From assembly GCA_004802725.1 (NCBI GenBank), contig SGPM01000394.1, positions 1-23,043 of the forward strand: a DNA stretch of 23,043 nucleotides, read 5' to 3'. Positions 9,461 through 20,183 of the stretch are shown piece by piece; within the stretch, counting starts at the first letter, position 1; each line of letters opens with the position of its first letter. The DNA is from Antrodiella citrinella (lineage: Eukaryota > Basidiomycota > Agaricomycetes > Polyporales > Steccherinaceae). The notes below the pieces were generated by a model. That model saw nothing but the letters and a program-made list of their open reading frames with translations. It did no database searches and was not told where the DNA came from. The position numbers and the translations under genes are program-made.

Positions 9461-11087
9461 TCATTCTGCACTGTCTATCACGCCGCATCCAAGACACCAA
9501 TCTCCGTTCCATATCACTGCAACTTGTCCAGGAGCAACTGCCTTCTGCGGCTTGTCGAAGTCAATCGTGATTGCCTCAGATCCATCTCTGGAGACTGTTC
9601 AGTGAATCTCGGCCGGTCTATATAGAAGACGCACACACCTCCGGACAGTGCACGGGACATCCGGCATGCGATGGCCATACTGCATGCGGCCTCGGAATCC
9701 TTGGGCATCTTCAATACCGGGAGGAGGGGAATCAGCCCATATCCACTGCCAATCTCGCGCCACGATTCGAGATCTATAGAGGTCAGGATGGTCGCTACCA
9801 ATGAATGCGTAAGCGCACGCTATCTGAATCAGGAGGATGAATCAACCTTCCAGGAACTACGTAGATCACGTTCTCCTTGATATCCTTCTCCGAAACCACC
9901 AATCTCTCAGGATGTCCTCTAATCTTCGCGCCTTGGCCAATGGTTAAGCCCCATAGGCCCTGGTGGACGCCAACAACCTCACCGGTCACGCGGTTGATGA
10001 TTTTGCCCTGTTTGGGAGGTATATATTGGGCTGTATTGGCAGCGTGAACAACGTGGATTGGTAGAGGGGGGGAGTGGTCATATACGTACAAAGAAACTCG
10101 CTGAATCTCCTTTTCTCTCCTACGAAACATATACCCATGCTCTCTGCTCGTTCCGCGACGGGTAGACTCCACTGGCGCGCCAGCTCTCTCACTTGCGGCT
10201 TCGCTAGATGAGATATAGGAAAGAGTGTACGTGCAAGGCTCGATTCACCCATGGCCGACAAGTAGTATGTCTGGTCCTTGTTTCTGTCCGAGGGACGCAG
10301 TAATTGTGGGCGAGAAACCGATGGACCGTGATTGGCAGATATGTTCGACCATAACTTGCGAGCATAATGTCCTGCATGAAAAGCATGATGAGGTCACCAT
10401 AAAAAGATAACATGAAGGACCCTACCTGATGCAATCCAAGCATTTTCGGAAGCGAGATGAGGCATGAGAGCACCGAATTTGACTTCTCTGTTAGAGAAGC
10501 GTTAACGAGAGGGAGGATAAGCTAGCAGAGATACTGACTTGTTACACCATATGTCCGGGTTTGGGGTATGACCAGATTCCCAAGCTTGTAATGATGGCTC
10601 AAAAACCCGCGTCCAATATTCCTTCGAGAGGTCCACCTGACTCCTACATATTCAACCTGGTTTCACAAGTTCAGACATGACCAACTCACCAGCCTGCATG
10701 GTATATCTAAGACTTTGCATACCCTCTGAACGTCTTCCCAGTCCTTCTCCCATTCACATCCTTGGTCTGATCCAGATTCATCCCGAGTGTCCCAATTACG
10801 CATGAATATGGCAGATAGGTCGTAGTCCTAAAGCCGCAAACATGAGCTCCAGCTCTAATTGTAAATGCTGGATACGTACCTGCTGTGCTAAAAGTCCGGC
10901 CACCACGGAAGAGTCTACTCCTCCGGACATGGCAGCTACGACTGCAAAGTAATGGAAGTCAATTCGCTGCTACACAACTCATGATAACGTCTGACACACC
11001 TTTGCTGCCCTTGCGAGGGTAAAGACTAGTATTGTCATGAAAACATCTGTGGTTTATGCGCCGCAATGAGGTCCTCCATGCGAACAT
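9461..11087 (-). CDS. SLM3: Mitochondrial tRNA-specific 2-thiouridylase (MnmA/SLM3/MTU1), 398 aa
   Basis: Nine exons: 11087-11000, 10941-10880, 10827-10690, 10636-10539, 10487-10426, 10371-10090, 10030-9847, 9794-9639 and 9587-9461; introns are 51-59 nt. The start gives a basic, Ser/Arg/His-rich leader (MFAWRTSLRRINHRCFHD), a good mitochondrial targeting sequence. The ATP pyrophosphatase P-loop SGGVDSS is at 35-41. The two catalytic cysteines of MnmA are present: Cys127 in TPNPDIWCNK and Cys231 in SMGICFVGE. FLSQYIPPK, HQGLWGLTIGQGAKI and the C-terminal CLGCGVI also match. The enzyme adds sulfur to U34 of mitochondrial tRNAs for Lys, Glu and Gln. Length is normal and no key residue is missing. 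Intron 7 has an unusual GTTGAT donor, supported by the family reading across it. Divergent from CENP-C with 224 bp between starts. Confidence 0.94.
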
Positions 11088-11190
11088 GGACTTTCAAGCT
11101 TTCCACAGCTTTTTGTCGTCGTCGTTTGTGCAAACCTTGTGCAGAGCCGGCAACGCAACATCATGAGCTCGGTCCCGTGACCGTCGCGTC

Positions 11191-11204
11191 ACGCGTTTTG
11201 GCGC
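11191..11204. promoter_or_regulatory. MCB (ACGCGT) overlapping an E2F-like TTTTGGCGC site
   Basis: In the 224-bp gap between the start codons of the thiouridylase gene (-) and CENP-C (+). ACGCGT (11191-11196) is the fungal MluI cell-cycle box bound by MBF. It overlaps TTTTGGCGC (11196-11204), which fits the E2F consensus TTTSSCGC. They sit about 110-120 bp upstream of the CENP-C start, a normal promoter distance, and suggest G1/S expression of the kinetochore gene. Binding is inferred from sequence only. Confidence 0.5.
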
Positions 11205-11311
11205 TTAACAGTGTTTGTTGACTGCTCCAACGGCTTTGAGCCTGAGGACCGCCACGACGAGCTTGGGCCACGGACGACGGCGGCAGCATCTTCAAGCTCT
11301 CATCAACCAAT

Positions 11312-13431
11312 ATGCCGACATCTGTGCGGAAGAGTAGCATTGGGACCACCCGACGTGGCCAGCAGGCTTACATCCCCTATCGCGGTGATGATTTCCAACG
11401 CGGTAAACGAACCGGTATGCCCGTCGCCGTAGTAGAGCACGACTCTTCCGATTTCGAGCCGTTCGAGGAGGTTTTGAAACAGGCGGACGCGCGGACACCT
11501 CCCAGGCCAAAGATTCAGCGTAGGAAGAAACGTGGACCGAAGACACCTGTTGTGGAAGAACCTGAGTTCGACGAGAATGGCGAGATGGACATGGATCTGG
11601 TGGACAGTGAGTTTTGCTGCTCTTTGTAGGCAGTTCTTATTGCTTTATTACTGAATTATATGTAGGTACACAGAACAGTCCTGCTATGTACTTCTCCAAC
11701 ACGCGAGTGCCTGCGATCACCTCTAGTGTCCAACGCGTCGGATCTTCGTCGCGTCCTGTTCACCGTTCCTCAGACGTAGATTTTGATGACATTCCTTCAC
11801 CACGTCGTCCAGTACCGAGACTCTCCAATGGACGTCGTTCTCTTGGATTCGGTCTCTCCCCCGGACCCTCTCGTCTTTCCGTTGCGACCAACCCTCGAGA
11901 TCTTGCGGACGGCTTAGACGTGGATGACAACTTCGATGTTGGTGGATACTATCCTCCTGATGACGACAGTGACAACGAGCCCATGCCTGCCCCTTCGCCA
12001 TCGCCTGCACCACCCCGTCGACGTCGCAGCTTCCAACAGATGGAGGAGGAAGCTGAAGAGAATGAGGAGATGCAGGTCGAGGAAGAGGTGAACGAGAACG
12101 CCAACACTCCCATTTCTGCGAAGGCCAAAGGAAAGCAGAGACAGGTGGCACCTGAAGAGGACGAAGAGATGCAGGATGCGTTTGATCACGGAGGTGACAA
12201 TGGTGACTTGGAGCCACCTGACGTCGAGGACACTCAGGAAGAGGAAGAAGATAGAGAAGCAACTCCCAAACTGAAGAAGGGTCAAGGCAAGAGAAAGGTA
12301 GCAAGGTCTGAGAATGACGATGAATCAAAGCCAAAGAAGAAGAGGAGGGATGGCATCCTGCGTGAAGGTAAGTACTATTTCCCACCCTTTACGGTCTCAT
12401 GAGTGAATATATGCGTGTCTTCAGTTATACAAGATAACAATCAACCACATCCCGATGGCCTGCGACGTGGTGCGAGGACTCGCTATGCGCCTCTTGACTG
12501 GTGGCGCCTTGAGAAAGTCGTATATGGTCGGAGAGAGTCAGGACCGTGCCTCGTCCCCAATATCAAGGAGATCCATCGCATTCCAAAGGAGGAGGTTATA
12601 CCGCTTGGTATATATGGCAAGAAAGCGAGGAAACAGTCTCGTTCTGCTAAGAGCAAGACCCGATCTGTTGAGCCAGAACTTGCGCCTGATTTCAATCCAG
12701 AGGAGGGTTGGGACGATGACACTCAAGAGAAAGGCGTCGTGCTCGATTATGAGAAGGGTATTGAAGTTGAGAAACGTGAGTGTTTTCAGCACACCGCATC
12801 CTTAAATTATCTCATACAATTAACGTCTGTTATTTCAGGTATTGCATTCACGGCGAAGATGTTGAACTTGAGACCAGCTGCCAACAACGACTTCGCTTTC
12901 CAGAAGATTTTCGGAGACGGTAACTTCATCGCTGCTGGTCAGCTCGTCATTCCTGTTGGCAGGCAGAAACCCACTAAGGGCACCAAGGATAATACTTTTG
13001 TGAGAGGCTCAGCTTTGTAATGAGAGCGTGAACTGACCATGCGGCTATTCTCCTAGATATTCTATGTTCTGGAAGGGGCCGTGAACTTCAAGGTGCATCG
13101 GACGAGCTTCGTCATTACAACGGGTGGGATGTTCCTTGTCCCTCGAGGTACATCTATCCTACCAATGAGCGTCACAACATTACTTAACCCCGCCACCTTT
13201 CTAGGAAACATGTACTTTATACAGAACATATCCGACCGCGAAGCCAAGCTGTTCTTCGCTCAAGCACGCAAGATGCCGGAGTCGGAGGAAGGAGATGAGG
13301 ACCGTTCTACCACATCTCGTTCGCCATCCAAGGATCGTCGTTCAGAGAGCATCAAGCGTGCTCCGTCGGAGGCGAAAGCAGGCGGATCCAAAGACGCGAA
13401 AGGTCAGAAGAAGGCTGCGTCGCGAGCTTGA
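11312..13431 (+). CDS. MIF2: CENP-C / Mif2 inner kinetochore protein, 608 aa
   Basis: Six exons: 11312-11606, 11666-12367, 12425-12775, 12839-12999, 13057-13147 and 13205-13431; introns are 57-63 nt. The N-terminus (PTSVRKSS, QQAYIPYRGDDFQRGKRTG) resembles the Mif2/CENP-C N-terminal region that contacts the Mis12 complex. Residues 99-332 are a low-complexity linker with acidic stretches (EEEAEENEEMQVEEEV) and basic patches (KPKKKRR). The CENP-C signature that binds CENP-A nucleosomes is RRGARTRYAPLDWWRLEKV at about 346-364. A cupin dimerisation domain follows (about 450-558), with FYVLEGAVNFKV and GGMFLVPRGNMYFIQN. A Lys/Ser-rich tail ends the protein. It should act at centromeres as the scaffold between nucleosome and outer kinetochore. 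Expression may be cell-cycle controlled (site at 11191-11204). Confidence 0.95.
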
Positions 13432-13909
13432 GCTGGTTCAACGGGCGTTATGCATTCTCGGTGGGAGTTGCAATTTGTTCTCAGTTCGCCACGAACTATG
13501 TGACTCGACATGTACTACGTCCTATGTTTGGTCATGCAATGACTCAGTGAATTTTTTAGGTGTACATGAGATTGTTTGGAACTTCGCCGAGCACCCGATC
13601 TGTCAGTATGGGTAGGTCCACCGTGTGATTGCCGTTGCGATAGTTAGTTTTGGCACCTCGCATGTTGCCAGGCATATTGTGAGTCATTTCTCCATGCTTT
13701 CGTTGTCCTCACTCATTTCATGCCTTGCTTTAGCAACATGGAATATGAGCAAAACATGACTGTCGAATTATGTGTGCCCGTTGTTTCTGTCGTCGGTCTG
13801 CCGACTCTGCTCAACACGAGTCAACAGGTTGACCGCATGTGGCCGTAGTCAATGACATGGGCCTGTCGCTCGTTTGATCTAGAACTCCTTGGGACTCGGA
13901 GTCAGTTTG

Positions 13910-13915
13910 TATAAG
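13910..13915 (+). promoter_or_regulatory. TATA element of the GPI-protein pseudogene
   Basis: TATAAG in GTTTGTATAAGATGTAGGACTG, about 112 bp upstream of the position where the start codon should be. It aligns with the TATAAGG of the intact copy (15320-15326), so it was probably inherited in the duplication. Confidence 0.45.
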
Positions 13916-14026
13916 ATGTAGGACTGTGGAGGTTAGCAAAATCCTTCAGAAGAACCATCACGTCCTGAGACTCAAGAAAACCCTTCCACTCCCCTTTCCA
14001 CCTCGGTCGTTTCTGACAAGAACGAG

Positions 14027-14766
14027 CTCTCGATCACTATCGTTGCTGCTCTTGTTGCTAGCGCTGCTGGTGAGTTCGTTCGGTACCGAGAGACGAGAAA
14101 TGTTGCGTCAAACTGAACATTTTGACAGGTGTTGCTGGACAAGCAGCGCTATACATCCCTGGTTTTGATCCCCAGCCCGTCACTGCTGATTTCGTTGGTG
14201 CCGATTCTGACGGGCATACCACCTGGCGAATCGCCCCAGGTCAGCCAAGTGGTTCTATAACTGAGGACGGCGGAGTCTTTGGCACAGGTGAGTATCACAG
14301 CGATTACCACGAGATAATGCGACTGATCGTCATGGACTACTACCACAGCTACTCTCATCGAGGGACCCAACGACGCCGAGATCATCCTGAGCGACCCACT
14401 CGACGGCTACGCCAGCGAATCGTGCGCGATTGGCAGCGACTCCATCGCGAATTGCGTCTTGGTAGCATCGCAGTCGGGAGTCCCTCTGAACACTCAGACC
14501 TTCCAGGACACTGCTTCCCCTTTCCCGGTCCAAGGTGGTACTGGCAGCCCTGCCCCGACGGCCGGTGGTAGTCCTTCTTTCCCCGCTTCAGCTCCTACGG
14601 CCCCTCCACCTCGGGCAATGGGCCTTCAGGCGGTCCTTCCCCAACCGCGCAGACTCGCACTGGAAGCTCCCCTGCCCCTACCAACACCCATAATGGTGCG
14701 ATCGGAGTGGCTGCTTCATCCTTCCTCTCCGGAGTGATTAGTATTGCGGTTGTATACCTGCTCTGA
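14027..14766 (+). pseudogene. Decayed copy of the GPI-anchored secreted-protein gene
   Basis: The former exons match the intact paralogue at 15432-16189: 14027-14069, 14129-14287 and 14349-14766, with both introns still having good GTGAGT donors and CAG acceptors. Two lesions are visible. Where the paralogue has GAATGCTCTC with its start, this copy reads GAACGAGCTCTC, so the ATG is lost; the frame upstream is open to a stop with no other ATG. Within the Pro/Ser-rich region (about 14601-14609) one C is missing relative to the paralogue, shifting the frame to an early stop at 14737 and destroying the GPI signal. The original-frame stop is at 14766. The body, including both Cys, remains well conserved (YIPGFDPQPVTADFVG, ASESCAIGSDSIANC), so decay is recent, or one lesion is a sequencing error. 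Confidence 0.8.
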
Positions 14767-15319
14767 TTTCGGAAGAAATTGCTTGTCACAGCTGATTTTT
14801 CTTTGGGGCTCCAGTGAGCCTGTTAGGTGCTCATACTGTCATTGCTCAGTATTAATATTATGTTTGTGGGTCAATGCTTTGGAAAAATATGATCAGGCTA
14901 GTATGCAATGGTGATCCACGCCAAGACTCTCCAGGGACACCATAAGTATTCCTACAATAGCTGTTGAACGAACGCATAGTCAAACGTTGAGTGTGTACAT
15001 GATGATACAAATGGGACCTGAATTGGCGTTAGATTACGACACGAGATCACGAATAAGTCAGCTCAAACAGCACCTTTTCAAAGTTTGTTTTTGGGCCTAT
15101 TGTGAGTCCTCTCTCCACGCTCTCGTCACACGCACTCATTTCATGGCTTGCCTTGGCAAAAAATATGATCGTATTTCGTGTGTGCTCGTCGGTCTCTCCA
15201 AGCCCGTTTTACATCCAAACGGGTCGCAAATGGGTGATCATTATAGCCGCATGTGACTGTAATTTGATTGACATGAACCTGTCATTTCTTTGATCTAGAA
15301 TCCCCTAGTAGTCGGATTC

Positions 15320-15326
15320 TATAAGG
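15320..15326 (+). promoter_or_regulatory. TATA box of the GPI-anchored protein gene
   Basis: TATAAGG, about 106 bp upstream of the start codon at 15432 and conserved in the duplicated copy at 13910. It is followed in both copies by GTAGGACTG or CTAGGACTG. Confidence 0.5.
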
Positions 15327-15431
15327 TCTAGGACTGAGGACAGGACAGTCAGGTCAGAATCTACCACGTCCATCTTCGAGACCACACCCCTTCCACTCTC
15401 TTGTACTTCAGTCATTTCTGACAATCATAGA

Positions 15432-16189
15432 ATGCTCTCAATCATTGTCGTTGCTGCTCTTGCTGCTAGCGTTGCTCTGAACGGTGAGTTCGGTACCGTA
15501 GTCTCAAAACTTGGATGTGGCGTCGCTCTCAAATTGTATACTGAACAATTTTAACAGGTGTTGCTGGGGACGCTATTTCGCTATACATTCCCAGTTTCGA
15601 CCCCCAACCCGTCACTGTTGACCTCCTTGGTGTCGGCTCTGATGGTCACACCACCTGGAGAGTTGCGGGAGGTCAACCAAGTGGTTCTATCACTGAGGAC
15701 AATGGGGACATAGGCACAAGTGAGTCTTCCGCGGTGAGGAGAATATGTGATTGATCGTGATGGGCTTTATCTGTAGTCACTCTCGTCGAGGGGCCCAGCG
15801 ATGCCGAGCTCTTCATGAGTGACACGCTCTTCGGTTACGCCAGTGAGTCGTGCACGATTGGCAGTAATTCGCTCGCGAACTGCGTCGTAGTCGCCTCGGC
15901 GTCGGGTGTGCCTTTGAGCACGGAGACCTTCCAGGAGACTGCTTCCCCCATCCCAGTCCAAGGTGGTACTAGCCCTGCCCCGACGGCCGGTGGTAGCCCT
16001 TCTACCCCCGCTTCAGCTCCTACGGCCCCTCCCACCTCGGGCAGTGCGCCTTCAGGCGGTCCTTCCCCGACCGCGCAGACTCCCGCTGGAAGTTCTCCTA
16101 CCAGCGCCCACAATGGTGCGATTGGAGTGGCCGCTTCGTCCTTCCTGTCCGGCGTAGTCGGGATTGCGGCTGCCGCATACCTCCTTTGA
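15432..16189 (+). CDS. GPI-anchored secreted protein, 208 aa
   Basis: Three exons, 15432-15483, 15558-15719 and 15777-16189, with introns of 74 and 57 nt. The protein has a signal peptide (MLSIIVVAALAASVALNGVA), a compact body of about 110 residues with IPSFDPQPVTVDLLG, DGHTTWRV and two cysteines (97 and 107, likely a disulfide), then a Ser/Thr/Pro/Gly-rich stalk (about 135-184). It ends in a hydrophobic tail after AHNGAIG (GVAASSFLSGVVGIAAAAYLL), the classic GPI-attachment arrangement. It should be a glycosylated cell-surface or wall protein. Similar proteins are common and multi-copy in Agaricomycetes, but their role is not known to me. It is the intact member of a tandem pair and converges on TYR1. 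Confidence 0.85.
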
Positions 16190-16551
16190 TCTGAGAAACT
16201 CGCAGAATCAAATGCTTTTCATTTTTGGGCTCGGTGATGTCAGGTGCTCGTACCGCTCGGGGTTATGTTTGTGGGTCAATGCTTCGGGATTATATGATCA
16301 TGCTAGTATGCACCGGCAAGTCGAAACTCTTCAGAGCACGCCAAAGTTCAAACTCAAACGGCTATTGAAAGCATATTCGAACATTGAGTGTGTGCATATT
16401 ACAAGTGGGAGCTACAACATGAACTGATTGAGAGACGCGTTAAATTACGACACAGCAGCAACATCACAGAGCGTGCATATGCAAGACTAAAAGTACCCAA
16501 ACCCCCAACGAAAAAAGTCCGCTCTTTACTCCCAAGCTGTGTCGGACGTGA
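16190..16551. other. Convergent 3' intergenic region
   Basis: Separates the GPI-protein stop (16189) from the TYR1 stop (16552). The first 280 bp belong to the duplicated unit. Open frames here (16164-16427 and the start of 16388-16996) are plus-strand readings without support; the latter is antisense to TYR1. No terminator-like structure was found. Confidence 0.5.
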
Positions 16552-18230
16552 TCATGAAGGCGGCTTCACGTCGGGCGAGCTATCCATGATGGCTTGGATC
16601 ATGGCCGACCCCAACTTCGTCGCATCGTCGAACCGGCTCTGGAAGAAATCAGCTGTCTCTGAGAAGCGCTCCTTGTACAAATCAAAGCTCCCAAACGATA
16701 TGCACTGGCTCCACCCCTTCGCCGCGATGACGAACTCCAGATCATCGGAGCGGTGGGATACGTCGTACAGGGCGGCGTATATCGCAGAGTCCAAGCGTTT
16801 CTGGGAACGGAAAAGGTACTCTGCGACACCGATCCACATCCTAAAAAGAGGCGTGGCGGCGAGGTCGAGGTGGACAAATGGCTGGATCCCAAGACGGGCC
16901 CAACAGTCCACCATTGCCAGGAGTGAGAGATGGGAGTTGGGTGGTGCGCCACTGGGCGAGGACGGTGGGCTATTCCTGCCATTCGACAGTGGTTGACCCA
17001 GGCTGAACCTGTCGAAGATGTCCTCCGAGAGGAGAATGGGAGCACGCTCTTTCTGTCCGTCCGCCTTGGCACCGAACACGATGTCCCGAGCTTCGTAGAT
17101 GCGCTTGCGAAGCGCAACATCGTCGCCGGAGAGCATGAGCTTGAAGATTTCCGATGTGCTTCGAGAGAATTGATCAATCTGAATACGGGCGGAGGGGTTC
17201 AGAATGGCAAGACCAGCGTAGACGTGCCACTTGTTCGAGTATATCCGGAGCATGATGTTGACCTTGACGGTCTCAATGCCCTTGACATATAAACCATGCT
17301 CCCATGGGTAGGATTGTTCACTTGCCCAGGCAGTTCCCATACTGCAAACATTGCAATGGATGAGCTGTGATAGGACACGTCAGATTATGTGAATCACTGT
17401 ACCTCAGGAATGCAGCATGAGTTACCGCTTGAGTGTTCGCCGTCACGATGTCGTGATCTTCGTAGGATAGATACACATAGCGAGACTTCAAAGGCCGCAG
17501 CAGGTTCTCTACCAGTCGCAGAGCGCTATCCGGGCCACGATGTTTGATCAGGACCTTAGATAGTGGATTCCTGAGTTTGGAAATAGAGAGGTCGTAAAAT
17601 TTGTACTCACAAGCGGCTGACCGACTGGTGACACTGTAGGTCCATGCAACGAATGGCATGATACGATGTGCACGTCTGCGGGTAGATGCTTCTCAAATGC
17701 TACCTTCTCAGGAGTCTTCACGGACGTTTGTCCAGCAACAATCGCACCAATCTTCGTTGCTAGAGGCTCGGTATTAGCGTTACATGTCAATGGTCAGGGA
17801 AGGGAGGAAGACGCACATGGGCCATATTCTGCCACAACGCGGTCAATGTACTCTGCCTCAACGGAGTACATGATCCAGTCCGAAATCCGAGACACGGCAT
17901 GTCCGTCCTTCATCACCGTGACATTGGGGTCGTCTAAAACAGGTTCCAACTATCAATTTAACCCTTGCAAGACCGACTATGCAACTTACTTGCGTACGTC
18001 TCCTTCAGCGCTTCAAACTTACTCGGCAGGTCGCAAACGACTATTCTGTGAACCCAGTGTCGCGTTCAGAACGAGAGACATATGCAACAGATATCCACGT
18101 ACTTCTTCCATCCTGCCTCGGACAAGAACTTGGCATACATGATGCCCATTCCTCCCATTCCAATCAGCCCTATAGTGGGCTGTTCCTCGATAGGAGCATC
18201 AGGAGTCACGTCCGGTCGCACGTTGGTCAT
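16552..18230 (-). CDS. TYR1: Prephenate dehydrogenase (NADP+), 463 aa
   Basis: Six exons: 18230-18103, 18045-17990, 17933-17817, 17759-17611, 17554-17403 and 17341-16552; introns are 56-61 nt. It matches fungal Tyr1 throughout: Rossmann motif GMGGMG (24-29), DGHAVSRISDWIMYSVEAEY, GAIVAGQTSVKTPE, HSLHGP (136-141) in the NADP-binding half, VYLSYEDHDIVTANTQAVTH with AAFLSMG, and VNIMLRIYSNKWHVYAGLAI. It then has NSHLSLLAMVDCW and the C-terminal DLEFVIAAKGW. The enzyme turns prephenate into 4-hydroxyphenylpyruvate, the committed step to tyrosine, in the cytosol. The start at MTNVRPD is preferred; the frame continues upstream to another ATG (18341), which would add 37 unlike-family residues. Length is close to yeast Tyr1. 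Confidence 0.94.
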
Positions 18231-18920
18231 GTTCGAGTATGTCCTTGGGCAAAGTGGCGAGTGCAGCTTGGACTGGGACTTCTCTGAATTTATACAGGAG
18301 AAACAATCAATTTCACATGGTGATCCTAGAGGCGACACCAAGACACACCTGTTTTCGCTTCCGTAATACCGGACCCTCGTGAAAAGTCGTCGCGTTCAGA
18401 GAGTGATAGAGCAGCGAAGCGGGGGACGCAGGCTTAGCAAAACCTCCACCGTCTTGCGTATTCGGACGACAGGAGAGCCTCGGGAGCCAACCTCGGTGAT
18501 AATAGTGGCGAAACGGCAAGAAGAACTCTAATACACCGTTACGAGGACGTGGACTTGGTCCTTTTAAACGTTGAGAGTGAGAGAAAACCCGCAATATATA
18601 GGGACGGGGGCAAAATTTGGCAAGCATTTCGAAATGACTCCATAGAGATGGTGCTCCGAAGAGAGTGTGGCCGGTCGATTGCAGTTTAGATATGGCACCG
18701 TGATCCTCGCGTAGATTTCGCGTCACACGACCCTGTTTTATGAAATTGCACACACGAATTATGCATTATCGCTTTCTACGTAGGGTATAAAACGAGATGA
18801 CTGTAGGATTGTGGTCGAACGCTTGCACGGATGTGTACATGCTGTGACAAGAGCCGAACAGATGAGCCCTTCTACCCACGACATGACAAGGCCTCTATGT
18901 TGAGGCGTGCAGCAAAAAAC
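18231..18920. other. TYR1 promoter region, otherwise unassigned
   Basis: Separates TYR1 from the upstream membrane-protein gene; both read leftwards. It carries the TYR1 promoter and the 3' flank of its neighbour. A 146-codon minus-strand frame at 18313-18753 resembles no family and has no homologue-like motif. A TATATAT stretch lies near 18594-18600, about 365 bp from the TYR1 start. Confidence 0.4.
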
Positions 18921-20183
18921 CTACACGGTCTCCTTTGAGAGATTCTGTATATCCAAAGTAAGGGTAGTCGACGTGGGATTGGTTGAAGCGGGGATGGCAT
19001 CTGAGTCGAATGTCTCCACTGGAGCCCGACCACCAGGCTTGCCCGCAAAATTCATACGAGGCAAGGTTCTTGTCTCCATGGCGGTGTTGATAGTATCCTT
19101 TTTGAAGGCACGCCCATCAGCGAGGCGATAGATAATGAGGTATGAGGATATTTGCTGGGTCACAGTCAAGATTCAGTAAGGCACGCTCAATGCACTGGGC
19201 GGTGCGACTTGCCTGAGTGAACGAAGCAAAACCCAGGAAGATTTGGTTGACGGGGTCGTTGACTGCGTATGTGATCAAGAAAATCAGAGCGAACACGCTG
19301 TAGAGTGCCGCCGATTCAACAATGATCGCGGCGAGGGAGACATAGTGTTTCGCATGCTCCGCAGGGAGGTGCTTGAGCAAGTCCCTGCGGTAGAGAAGAA
19401 GACGCACAGTGATAAGGATCGTAAGGATGATGTTGGATCCTAAAGATATAGCGTAGTAAGAAGTTCCGTATGCCATCGGAAGTTTGCTATACAGCGACAG
19501 TCCGGGTTGGCTCGATTGCAGTGTCCACAGAGTGCCCATAACTAAAAGGCAAATTTTTATCTAGTGAATGTAATGAAAGAGAAGCAGAACGGCACCCACC
19601 GAAGGAAGCAAGGAGCATGATAGCGGGGAATATAGTCACTAGATATGCCTTGATCTTCCCCGAGGACGTCCAGATCACCCAGCATCGCCATAGCTGCATG
19701 GTTGTCAGTATACCGAGTCGATATTATGTTCAGCAACAAGACTACTTACCACCAATAAGTCCGACAAGAAAGTCACAAGGAATAATGTGGCGAAGAATAT
19801 CACGTTGATAGCTTGAGACTGAGTATCAAGAAAATACTGCCATGGCCCGCCCGGGTAGTTTCGGTTGTCAACATACATAACCTGCACCGTCCTGGCCTGG
19901 ACGGCGCAATATATCGTTTGTATGGCCAGGAGTAGCGTGATGTACGCGAGGATGTAAAGCGATGTCTTGCGCTCTCTCCTCTGCTTGAACAGGAACAGTG
20001 CACAAGACACGTACATCACAAGCTGGATACCTGAACACAGTAAATGAGTACACTTTTGCAGTGAAAGTATTGGTGCTCTTTACCGTATCCCATCCCAGTG
20101 ATGAAGTCTCCAGCAACAAATGCGCGCTCTAAGAGTATTGTCGCTCGATCTTCATCGGGGGCGTAGGAGGGCGATGTTGACAT
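18921..20183 (-). CDS. Multi-pass membrane protein, Agaricomycete family, 345 aa
   Basis: Five exons: 20183-20084, 20030-19750, 19693-19600, 19541-19213 and 19154-18921. The product starts MSTSPSYAPDEDRATILLER and has about seven hydrophobic spans: near GDFITGMGYGIQLVMYVSCALF, then ILAYITLLLAIQTIYCAV, INVIFFATLFLVTFLSDLLV, LVTIFPAIMLLASF, YYAISLGSNIILTILITVRL, IIVESAALYSVFALIFLITY and FLGFASFTQQISSYLIIYRL. The loop YVDNRNYPGGPWQYFL and the motifs LPAEHAKHY and ADGRAF are typical of a large, uncharacterised Agaricomycete family as I recall it. The tail after ADGRAF is soluble. The arrangement resembles a 7TM protein, but receptor function is only a guess. Intron 4 (19155-19212) begins GC instead of GT (GCAAGT) and is needed to keep the family reading. 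Confidence 0.85.

Larger units (their letters stand above)
13640..15055. repeat. Tandem duplication, unit 1 (with pseudogene)
   Basis: This stretch and 15075-16468 are diverged direct copies with a period of 1423-1429 bp, measured from equivalent splice and stop positions. Similarity covers upstream sequence (GTGAGTC...CACTCATTTCATG), a TATAAG element, both introns, the coding region and about 250 bp downstream (GTTTGTGGGTCAATGCTT). Ends are approximate. Sequence before it, 13432-13640, is the CENP-C 3' flank with nothing recognisable. Confidence 0.8.
15075..16468. repeat. Tandem duplication, unit 2 (with intact gene)
   Basis: Second copy of the roughly 1.4-kb unit, in the same orientation as unit 1 at 13640-15055. 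It ends near TTAAATTACGACACAGC, matching TTAGATTACGACACGAG at the end of unit 1. Boundaries are within about 20 bp. Confidence 0.8.

Noticed and set aside
11723..12385. 220-codon minus-strand frame
   Set aside because: Antisense to CENP-C exon 2; the frame is open because that exon is low-complexity.
13926..14168. 80-codon plus-strand frame with a hydrophobic stretch
   Set aside because: It overlaps the pseudogene signal region in a different frame and, when spliced at the conserved intron, soon meets a stop. Its hydrophobicity is a by-product of the signal-peptide codons.
18635..18640. Gcn4/Cpc1-like TGACTC near TYR1
   Set aside because: The seventh base is C rather than A, it is about 405 bp from the start, and a six-base match is expected by chance.
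18313..18753. 146-codon open frame on the minus strand
   Set aside because: It lies in the TYR1 promoter region, has no family-like motif and shows no splice partners. It would only extend TYR1 with residues unlike any Tyr1.
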